From IMG/VR virus record IMGVR_UViG_3300044726_000200, positions 1 to 41,649 of that record: a stretch of 41,649 nt of DNA. One strand, given 5' to 3'. The notes under the pieces were generated by a model. That model did not search any database. It was not told the DNA's origin and saw nothing but the letters and a program-made list of their open reading frames with translations. This DNA is from a virus. Both the position numbers and the translations under genes were made by a program. This document shows positions 1 to 5,667 of the stretch, in pieces (within the stretch, counting starts at the first letter, position 1; each line of letters opens with the position of its first letter).

Positions 1-127
1 GATTGTTGAGAGACAGCTATGGGCGCTGTTGACTGGAGTTCGTCGACGGTCAGGCCAGACGAGGCCCGCGTGATACCTGTTCGGCTCTCGCGGATGGTCT
101 CGAGGACCTGCATGACGGGCAGGGCTT
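1..127. repeat. Terminal direct repeat (assembly closure), left copy
   Basis: These 127 bases are identical to the last 127 bases of the window. The repeat lies inside the portal coding sequence, and joining the two ends restores one open portal frame. The length equals a common maximum assembly k-mer. I read it as the overlap of a circular contig, not as biological terminal redundancy. Confidence 0.95.
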
Positions 128-1742
128 CCTTGCCCATGAAGGGCTTGGTCAATTCCTGGACCGCACCTTGCTGCGCCACGCGAATGATCGAGCCGATCGC
201 GGTCTGGCGGGTGTCGGCGAGATTGGCCTGGCCCACGACGACGGTGGTGCGCGGGAACATCGACTGACCGAGACTGTCCAGCACGCCGCGCATGACGCGG
301 CTCTCGATCCGTTGCAGATCCATCACCATGTCGGCCTGGGACTGGCCGATGACGCGCCCGGGTTCACGATAAGGGGTGAAGCAGGCGAGCGGGATCTCGT
401 CCGCGCGCTCCCACGAGACGAGGGTCTGGGACGCGCCGAGGAGATGGACGTGCAACAGTTCCGAAACATTATCGCCGTCCGCGTCGCAGCGGATCCAACC
501 CTCGACGTGGCGCACGATCGACTGGGACTTATCGTTGGGCGGGCTCCCCGCGACATTGTGACCCTGCGCGCCGGAGCGCGCGATGAGTTCGGTCCGCTGC
601 CTTTGGGTGGTGCCGCGGCCGGAAGAGAGGTTGGCGAGGATCTTGTCTTCCGGCAGGCCCGCCTCGATCAGGTCGGAGACGGTACTGTCCTGCACGATGA
701 AGAGGGCGGGGGTTTGTTCGACGGACGCGGCCGAGGGGTCGATCCAGACGCATTCGGCGAGGACGTGAGAGACCTGGGGCCACGCTTTCGTGGCCGATCG
801 GGTGATCGTGGCGCTCCAGTATTCGGCGGGGGCGCCTTGCTGGAGATACATGCGGCCCTCGGGGGTTTTGGCGAGGGCCTGGGTTTCCGCCGGCGTCATG
901 GGGCGGCGGACGATGCGGGAGGCTTCGATACCGGGCTCGGAGAGCAGCATCTGGAGTTGCGGCAGCAGCAGACCGTGGGCGACCTCGGTCCTGGTGTGCT
1001 TCAGGGACCCCCAGTGCCACCTGACCCAGCCGGCCTTGCGGGTCAGGGCGTCGAGCAGGGCGTCGTGCAGGATCGTCCAGCCGGGATTGGCGGTGAACAG
1101 CGCCCAGCGCGCGTAGTCCGTCGCCTGTCTCGCGAGGGCGGTCGCCAGTTGGTCGTCGGCGGCGGCGGCGGTGACGTGATCGGAGGAGAGGGGTTGGAAG
1201 GAGACCGGGTCTTCCACGCCGGTGAAGATGCGCAGCATGGACGGCAGCGTCTGGCGGATGGTGTCGCGCACGACGGTCAGGGTGATGTTGCTGCGGCCCT
1301 CGATCTTCGGGGCGTCGGGCTCACCCGCGTAGTAATTCGAGGCGGTGACGCGCTCGCGCGAGAGATACGCGTCGTAGTTCCGCGCCGCCTGGAAGTAAAA
1401 CCGCGCGACGGCGTTGATCTCCACGTCCGTCTTCCCGAGACGCTCGAAAACGATCTCCTGGCTCCACGGCGCGGCGGCCGGTTTGAGAGTCGGGCGCAGG
1501 CCGGCGGCGTAACGGCGGAGTTGAAGAGGGAGAGAGCTATCGGCGTCGGGCGGATCGTCGTCATGGGAGGGCGGCAGCAGGAACGCCAGCATCTGCTCGG
1601 AGGGGGAGGCGGACAGAGGGGTGGGCCGCATCCCCTGGGGGATCAGGCCGGGGATGGGCGGAAGAGGCGTGGGAGTGTTGGGATTTATCTGTTGGGGCGC
1701 CAGCAGGCCGCCCTGGAGCGGCGGGGCGAGGGTGGTGCTCAT
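1..1742 (-). CDS. Portal protein, N-terminal part (continues at the right end of the window)
   Basis: This is the first 580 codons of the portal, the dodecameric ring at the capsid vertex through which DNA is packaged and ejected. The start is the ATG at 1742, which overlaps the terminase stop in an ATGA and has a GGGAG Shine-Dalgarno 7 nt upstream. The frame stays open to base 1 and resumes at 41522. The joined gene is 2730 nt (909 aa). Residues 1-60 are proline-rich. The next part (SNITLTVVRDTIRQ, DLIEAGLPEDKI, then a region before FTPYREPGRVIG) resembles the P22-type podovirus portal family. Position directly after the large terminase and before the scaffold and capsid genes supports the call. 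The protein is longer than P22 gp1 (about 725 aa), mainly because of a proline-rich tail. Confidence 0.85.
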   Translation of the reverse strand, partial: MSTTLAPPLQGGLLAPQQINPNTPTPLPPIPGLIPQGMRPTPLSASPSEQMLAFLLPPSHDDDPPDADSSLPLQLRRYAAGLRPTLKPAAAPWSQEIVFERLGKTDVEINAVARFYFQAARNYDAYLSRERVTASNYYAGEPDAPKIEGRSNITLTVVRDTIRQTLPSMLRIFTGVEDPVSFQPLSSDHVTAAAADDQLATALARQATDYARWALFTANPGWTILHDALLDALTRKAGWVRWHWGSLKHTRTEVAHGLLLPQLQMLLSEPGIEASRIVRRPMTPAETQALAKTPEGRMYLQQGAPAEYWSATITRSATKAWPQVSHVLAECVWIDPSAASVEQTPALFIVQDSTVSDLIEAGLPEDKILANLSSGRGTTQRQRTELIARSGAQGHNVAGSPPNDKSQSIVRHVEGWIRCDADGDNVSELLHVHLLGASQTLVSWERADEIPLACFTPYREPGRVIGQSQADMVMDLQRIESRVMRGVLDSLGQSMFPRTTVVVGQANLADTRQTAIGSIIRVAQQGAVQELTKPFMGKEALPVMQVLETIRESRTGITRASSGLTVDELQSTAPIAVSQQ

Positions 1743-3160
1743 ACCAGATCTCCCTGGGTCAGGCTCATGTGCATCGGGCTTTTGTCGAACAGGCCGGAGG
1801 TCTGGCCGCTGGCGACACCGAGGCCCTGCTCGCAGAACGTAAGGTTCAGGGCGTCGGCGTGATCGCAGCTGGGGAGGCCGCGAGAACGCATGCTTTGCTT
1901 GCTTTCGACCTGGAGACGACCATCGGAGAGGAAGGCATAGCGCGGCATGAGGAGGTCGTCGCGGAGGCGATCGTGACGCGGCAGACGCACGTTGCGGTTG
2001 CCAAGCCACTCTTTGCAGCGCACCCATAACTCGTCTCGTAGGCGGGCGTATCTACCTGTGGTTGAGGCTGTTTCGGAGACATTGACGCCCAGAATGGGCA
2101 GGTTTTGCTCGTGCAGACGGTCGACGACGCCGGATCCGATACCGATCACGTCGATGCATATAAGAGAGGGGCGGGTGGCCGGAGAGGCGATATCCCATTC
2201 GGCCTTGATGGCGCCGGCCACTTGCATGGTATCCATGCCATGCCAGGCGCGCGGCATCTCGGTCACGACGCGACCCTTGCGTTTCACGAGAACGGAGGCG
2301 TCGGTGCCGAATCGGGCGATATCGACGCCCCAGATCTCGGCCGCCGTTGGATCGATCTCGATATCGCGCAGCATGGCGCTATCGACGAGGTCGGCGCCGA
2401 TGAGGGTATTATCGTCGGCGAGCGGAAACTCGCCGAGAACGCGGACGCGGAAGGCATTACTGTCCATGCCGTATCTGTTGGCGACCTCGTTCACGAAGTC
2501 CGACGTAACGCGCGATGAGGAAGCGGAAGAGACCTTTTGGGTATACCAGCGATCGCGCTCCATCATATGGGCGCGGTAGAAGAAGCCGGTACTACGTGTC
2601 GCGTTGCCGATCAGCAGCGTTATCGCGCCGTGCGACGACATGCTGCCGGACGCGGCCTCGAAGACCGATTCGGGAATGCCCGACGCCTCGTCGGCGATGA
2701 GAAGAACATGGGCGCTATGGAGCCCGGCCATCGCCTCCGGCGTATCAGGCCGTGACGTTCTCGCGGTGACGAAACATTCCTGGTCAGCCTTCAGCGTCAC
2801 GCGATCGGATCGAATATCCCACAGGTCGCGCCAGCCGGAGGGAAGAATGCTCAACCATTTGATGAACTCGGGCCACAGCGCGTCGAACAACTGGGATGAC
2901 GATGGCGCGGTGATGGCGACCTTGAACGGCGCGCGGGTGCAGATGAACCATACGCACAGCCACGCGGCGAAGCACGTCTTGCCCACGCCATGGCCAGAGC
3001 GAATAGCCAGGCGGGTGTGGCCGCGCGCGACCGCGCGCAGTGCCTCCAATTGCCACGGATCCGGCTCCGCGCCGAGAATGTCCCGCACGAACGCGATCGG
3101 CGCGCGGGCATGTTTTTCAATCGCCGCGTGGAACGGGTTGGTTTCGAGGGTGGCACTCAC
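1739..3160 (-). CDS. terL: Terminase large subunit
   Basis: This is the ATP-driven motor and nuclease that packages DNA into the prohead. The protein is 473 aa. The ATPase domain has Walker A SGHGVGKT at about 55-62 and Walker B VLLIADEAS with DE at 157-158. The C-terminal RNase H-like nuclease shows GVDIARFGTD (D280, D287), ICIDVIG (D337) and SCDHADAL (D433, D436), which gives a full set of metal-binding acids. The start is GTG at 3160, with no strong Shine-Dalgarno. A perfect TATAAT lies about 25 bases upstream on the coding strand. The stop overlaps the portal start (ATGA). The gene is intact and typical in length. Confidence 0.95.
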   Translation of the reverse strand: MSATLETNPFHAAIEKHARAPIAFVRDILGAEPDPWQLEALRAVARGHTRLAIRSGHGVGKTCFAAWLCVWFICTRAPFKVAITAPSSSQLFDALWPEFIKWLSILPSGWRDLWDIRSDRVTLKADQECFVTARTSRPDTPEAMAGLHSAHVLLIADEASGIPESVFEAASGSMSSHGAITLLIGNATRSTGFFYRAHMMERDRWYTQKVSSASSSRVTSDFVNEVANRYGMDSNAFRVRVLGEFPLADDNTLIGADLVDSAMLRDIEIDPTAAEIWGVDIARFGTDASVLVKRKGRVVTEMPRAWHGMDTMQVAGAIKAEWDIASPATRPSLICIDVIGIGSGVVDRLHEQNLPILGVNVSETASTTGRYARLRDELWVRCKEWLGNRNVRLPRHDRLRDDLLMPRYAFLSDGRLQVESKQSMRSRGLPSCDHADALNLTFCEQGLGVASGQTSGLFDKSPMHMSLTQGDLV

Positions 3161-3433
3161 CGTTCACGTTCCGGACATTCAACCATTATAGTTGTTAATT
3201 TATCGTAACGTGTTTTGGATGAAGCTGAAGGAATTTTCGGAGGGGGTGCCAGTGCCATCGCCCCACGCGCGGGCAGGGGGGCGGGTGCCCGCCCGCGCGC
3301 CTGGGCGCGCACACGCGCATACGCGCCCGAACGCGCGATCATGCTGTGTGTGGCTTGATGTTTGGCATCGGCCACCTGTTCAAACGGACGATTGGTGACG
3401 CACTCCACGATTGAATGATATGTCATTACACTA
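3161..3433. other. Gap between small and large terminase genes with CG-alternating tract and AT-rich island
   Basis: About 270 bases lie between the two terminase genes. From 3182 to 3220 there is an AT-rich island holding a minus-strand TATAAT. From about 3270 to 3345 there is a tract of alternating purines and pyrimidines rich in CGCG, CACACG and CATACG steps. A minus-strand frame from the ATG at 3426 to 3157 is open for 89 codons, and its stop overlaps the terminase GTG (GTGA). Its middle is low-complexity Ala/Pro/Arg from the CG tract and its end runs through the promoter-like island. I do not call it a gene, although the GTGA overlap keeps it possible. Confidence 0.5.
3185..3190 (-). promoter_or_regulatory. 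Candidate late-operon -10 box (TATAAT)
   Basis: On the minus strand this reads TATAAT, the exact sigma-70 -10 consensus, inside an AT-rich island in a GC-rich genome. Transcription would start near 3178, leaving an 18-nt leader to the terminase GTG at 3160. No convincing -35 box is seen 16-18 bp upstream, so a phage or host activator may be needed. Confidence 0.4.
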
Positions 3434-3439
3434 TCATTC
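3413..3439. repeat. 8-bp inverted repeat overlapping the end of the small terminase gene
   Basis: GAATGATA (3413-3420) and TATCATTC (3432-3439) are perfect inverted copies separated by 11 bases. The right arm includes the stop of the DUF5681 gene. No T-run follows on either strand, so it is not a standard terminator. It could be an operator or an RNA-stability hairpin. Confidence 0.35.
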
Positions 3440-3826
3440 CGTTGGGATATCTGTTGATGTGGACTCAATGGCTTCAATAACCGGCGTTTGTTGATGCTCA
3501 ATGAGGGATGCGCTAATAGCTCGAGCGGCCACGAGATGGAGTTCGATGGTTGAGTTGGAGTTGATATCCATCTCTTGCTTCGGCCGGCCGAAACCACGAT
3601 CAAGCAGCGCGATGGCGGCGGCCAGACGTAGCTTGTGATCATCGGACGAAAGCAGCTCCACGACTACCTTGACGCAGCGCGGACCGTGCTCACGAGCAAG
3701 CGCCGCGATATCAACTTCCGCTTTCGGACGCCCGCCCGGATTGCCGGAACGCCCAGGCTTCCACGATGAATTGCGTAAGCCACCGCGACCTTTCGGCACA
3801 ATCCGATCGTTGTCTGCTTGTTGCAT
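3434..3826 (-). CDS. DUF5681-type protein, putative terminase small subunit
   Basis: The product is 130 aa with the hallmark WKPGRSGNPGGRPK at about residues 23-36, the signature of DUF5681. That domain is common next to phage terminases. The middle (REHGPRCVKVVVELLSSDD, then LRLAAAIALLDRGFGRPKQ) is helical and ends in a second GRPKQ-type basic motif. Position just upstream of terL suggests it recognises packaging DNA, which is inference from context. I start at the ATG at 3826. A longer frame back to 4024 exists but would run through the divergent promoter region and overlap the plus-strand gene at 3993. The local base composition is less GC-rich than the neighbours. Confidence 0.7.
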   Translation of the reverse strand: MQQADNDRIVPKGRGGLRNSSWKPGRSGNPGGRPKAEVDIAALAREHGPRCVKVVVELLSSDDHKLRLAAAIALLDRGFGRPKQEMDINSNSTIELHLVAARAISASLIEHQQTPVIEAIESTSTDIPTE

Positions 3827-3928
3827 GCTATGAGACAATTGAGACACAATCCCATGCGGTGATACAGTTCTGACATGGCATGATTTGCCTGTTCCGACAA
3901 CTATCTTCGTCCTACCCCGAAATACCCA

Positions 3929-3959
3929 TTGACCTATGAACGCAACGGGTCCATATAAG
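3929..3959 (+). promoter_or_regulatory. Candidate plus-strand promoter
   Basis: TTGACC (3929-3934) and TATAAG (3954-3959) match sigma-70 boxes, but with a 19-base spacer that is longer than ideal. The next ATG with a good Shine-Dalgarno is at 3993. An ATG at 3936 falls between the two boxes and would not be transcribed from this promoter. Confidence 0.45.
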
Positions 3960-3992
3960 GATGGTATTAAACAGTTGAACAGGACCAAACAA

Positions 3993-4199
3993 ATGCGCGA
4001 CTTCACATACTTTGTCGATCTCAATCCGTTGTATCCCTCGAGGGGACAACACCGTTGGGCCGTGCTCTACAAAGGCGCCACGACCCGTGTAGTCGCCAGT
4101 TACACGCGGCGCCAATTCGCCGAATCACACGCGAAAGCGTGGAACGAAGCGGAACGCGACCCGTTCGCGGACACGCTCCGCCCCGAGTTGGAAGGCTGA
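3993..4199 (+). CDS. Hypothetical protein, 68 aa
   Basis: This small protein is not a family I recognise. It has an N-terminal stretch with a DFTYFVDLNP motif, a basic middle (YTRRQFAESHAKAW) and an acidic C-terminus. The start at 3993 is preceded by AGGA with 8-nt spacing in the leader AACAGGACCAAACAA, which closely matches the leader of the next gene. It is the first gene of the short plus-strand unit that diverges from the terminase genes. Its place beside the late-gene region would fit a regulator or host-takeover protein, but nothing in the sequence proves that. Confidence 0.65.
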   Translation: MRDFTYFVDLNPLYPSRGQHRWAVLYKGATTRVVASYTRRQFAESHAKAWNEAERDPFADTLRPELEG

Positions 4200-4212
4200 T
4201 ACCCCTCCCGAA

Positions 4213-4268
4213 CAACTCAAACAGTCAACCAGTCAAACAGCTCAATCAGTCAAACAGGACAAACAGTC
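4213..4268 (+). repeat. CAGTCAA/AAACAG short repeat leader
   Basis: The gap before the gene at 4269 holds three exact CAGTCAA copies (4222-4228, 4230-4236, 4247-4253) and several AACAG units. It ends in AAACAGGACAAACAGTC just before the ATG. It is rich in A and C, poor in G, and unlikely to fold, as expected for an open leader that favours ribosome loading. It may also be a protein-binding array. Confidence 0.5.
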
Positions 4269-5042
4269 ATGATCGTATACCAAGGGCCATCGATGCTGGA
4301 CGGATCGCCGATCGTCATGATCGTGACCGGCTTCAAGGGATCGTCAAACAAGAAAACCGGCGCGAAATTGCTCCAGACATACATTCTGCGCGATGACATG
4401 CATCCCGTTGAAGCATCGCGTAACGGCGCGGACCAGGCCATTTGCGGCGATTGCAAACATCAGGGGAAGCGAGATGATGATGGTACGAGGATAGAGGGCT
4501 CGCGCGAGTGCTACGTGAACCTCGGCCAGGGTGTGAGCGTTGTCTATAAATCCCACGCTCGTGATCATTATGAGACATGCGCCGAAGCGGATCTGGCCGA
4601 TACGTTCGAAGACCTGTTGATCCGCTTCGGCACCTACGGCGATCCGGCCGCCGTTCCCCAACGGATCTGGACGGCCATGGCGAGCAAGAGCGCTGGTCGT
4701 ACCGGTTATACCCATCAATGGCGTGATGTCCGTTTCGCCTGGCTGAAGGCGTACGTCATGGCCAGCGTTGATACGCCGGAAGAGGCGGCCGAGGCGCGAG
4801 CCGCTGGCTGGCGTACGTTCCGCGTGGCGCCCGCCGTTGGATGGACACGGGAAAACACCGAGTCACTGTGTCCCGCGTCGGAGAAGGGTGGCAAGGTGAC
4901 GACGTGTGACGATTGCCAGCTCTGTTCAGGAACCGAGGGCAAGGGACGCCGGAACGTCATGATCCCGAATCACTCAACCCAGGCTCGCGCCGTGAAGCGC
5001 CGTGCCGGTGTCACGTTCAGGCGGAATGGGATAGCGGCGTGA
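4269..5042 (+). CDS. Conserved phage protein with Cys clusters, 257 aa
   Basis: The protein has two cysteine groups of metal-binding type. One is near residues 59-82 (ICGDCKHQG, then RECYVNLGQG). The other is near the C-terminus (SLCPAS..., TTCDDCQLCSG) and is followed by NVMIPNHS. I recognise this arrangement from uncharacterised proteins of many phages and prophages, with no known activity. The middle region (DLADTFEDLLIRFGTYGDPAAVP) is typical of those relatives. AGGA sits 9 nt before the ATG. The gene is second in the short plus-strand unit and is followed 25 nt later by a strong terminator. A zinc- or iron-binding role is inferred from the cysteines only. Confidence 0.8.
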   Translation: MIVYQGPSMLDGSPIVMIVTGFKGSSNKKTGAKLLQTYILRDDMHPVEASRNGADQAICGDCKHQGKRDDDGTRIEGSRECYVNLGQGVSVVYKSHARDHYETCAEADLADTFEDLLIRFGTYGDPAAVPQRIWTAMASKSAGRTGYTHQWRDVRFAWLKAYVMASVDTPEEAAEARAAGWRTFRVAPAVGWTRENTESLCPASEKGGKVTTCDDCQLCSGTEGKGRRNVMIPNHSTQARAVKRRAGVTFRRNGIAA

Positions 5043-5067
5043 GCGCCGCGCGATTGATCGAAAACGA

Positions 5068-5091
5068 AAGGCGCCTTCGGGCGCCTTTTTT
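5068..5091 (+). terminator. Bidirectional rho-independent terminator
   Basis: AAGGCGCC (5068-5075), loop TTCG, GGCGCCTT (5080-5087), then a T-run to 5091. The UUCG tetraloop makes it very stable. It ends the plus-strand unit, and on the other strand it overlaps the stop of the resolvase gene, so it can serve both convergent transcripts. Confidence 0.9.
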
Positions 5092-5536
5092 ATTCATGGC
5101 GAATGATATTCCGCCAGCCATACCACGCCAGCAGCACCGCGTCCGCCTCGTCATGCGTCAAGGGTCGTTCAGGCTCTCGCAGGATCTCCCTGGCCATGGC
5201 GATCCCCGCCGCCTTGCCCTCGGCGCCTCCCCCGAGCCCGTAGGAGCCCCTCCAGACCGAAGGCTGGACATATTCCACCCTCGGATGGGCGAGGACCGCC
5301 AACGCGCCTCGGACGCCGCCGTGGGCCATCCCAAGGTTGAAAGCGGAGCGTACGCCCATCTGGGGAGAGGCGTGCTGCGCCTCGACGACAACAAGGCCCG
5401 CCGTGGTCACCATTCGCGCCAGCCCATGGCCCAGATCGATCAGCCCGACATGGCATCGGGCGATAGCGCCAGCCTCGACGCGAATAAGCGCGGCAGCGCC
5501 ATTAATACCCGGATCCACGCCAAGGATAAGGACCAT
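5090..5536 (-). CDS. RuvC-like Holliday junction resolvase
   Basis: This is a 148-aa RNase H-fold endonuclease of the RuvC type. Such enzymes cut four-way or branched DNA left by replication and recombination before packaging. The acidic tetrad is visible: LGVDPG (D8), VVVEAQ (E52) and HDEADA near the end (D129, D132). KAAGIAMAREI lies between, as in relatives. The length fits phage members. The gene is the last of the minus-strand block, lies downstream of the primase across a gap with an inverted repeat, and ends on the bidirectional terminator. The Shine-Dalgarno (AAAGA) is weak. Confidence 0.85.
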   Translation of the reverse strand: MVLILGVDPGINGAAALIRVEAGAIARCHVGLIDLGHGLARMVTTAGLVVVEAQHASPQMGVRSAFNLGMAHGGVRGALAVLAHPRVEYVQPSVWRGSYGLGGGAEGKAAGIAMAREILREPERPLTHDEADAVLLAWYGWRNIIRHE

Positions 5537-5563
5537 TATTTATCTTTCATCAATAAAGGGCAT

Positions 5564-5647
5564 GGAAGGGCGGGTCATATACAATAGTGTTCACACGCGC
5601 GCGCGCGCCCATGGGTGTAGAGCCTTTCGTATATGACCCGCCCTTCC
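5564..5647. repeat. Perfect 19-bp inverted repeat around a CG-alternating spacer (candidate origin)
   Basis: GGAAGGGCGGGTCATATAC (5564-5582) is repeated inverted and exactly as GTATATGACCCGCCCTTCC (5629-5647). The spacer is 46 bases and includes an alternating CACACGCGCGCGCGCGCC tract. The element lies between the resolvase and primase/helicase genes and is not coding in either strand. No T-run follows, so it does not look like a plain terminator. A replication origin, a recombination target or a large cruciform are all possible; I favour origin-type function from the neighbours. Confidence 0.85.
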
Positions 5648-5667
5648 CTGCCCCAAATTGCGTAATG

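Noticed and set aside
168-1862. Long plus-strand open frame of 564 codons across the portal region
   Set aside because: It is the antisense shadow of the portal and terL genes. The minus-strand frames give recognised proteins, ATGA coupling and a clean join across the genome ends, while this frame gives Arg/Gly/Ala-rich low-complexity sequence.
3270-3345. CRISPR array or satellite in the CG-rich repeat-like tract
   Set aside because: No spaced repeats of constant length; only short alternating dinucleotides. No CRISPR array is seen elsewhere.
3157-3426. Possible 89-aa minus-strand gene with its stop overlapping the terL GTG
   Set aside because: The GTGA overlap fits the local style, but the product is low-complexity from the CG tract, has no good ribosome site and covers the promoter-like TATAAT. 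Kept only as a note on the gap.
3936-3992. Longer start (ATG at 3936) for the 68-aa gene
   Set aside because: It lies between the -35 and -10 boxes of the promoter and has no Shine-Dalgarno, while 3993 has a good one.
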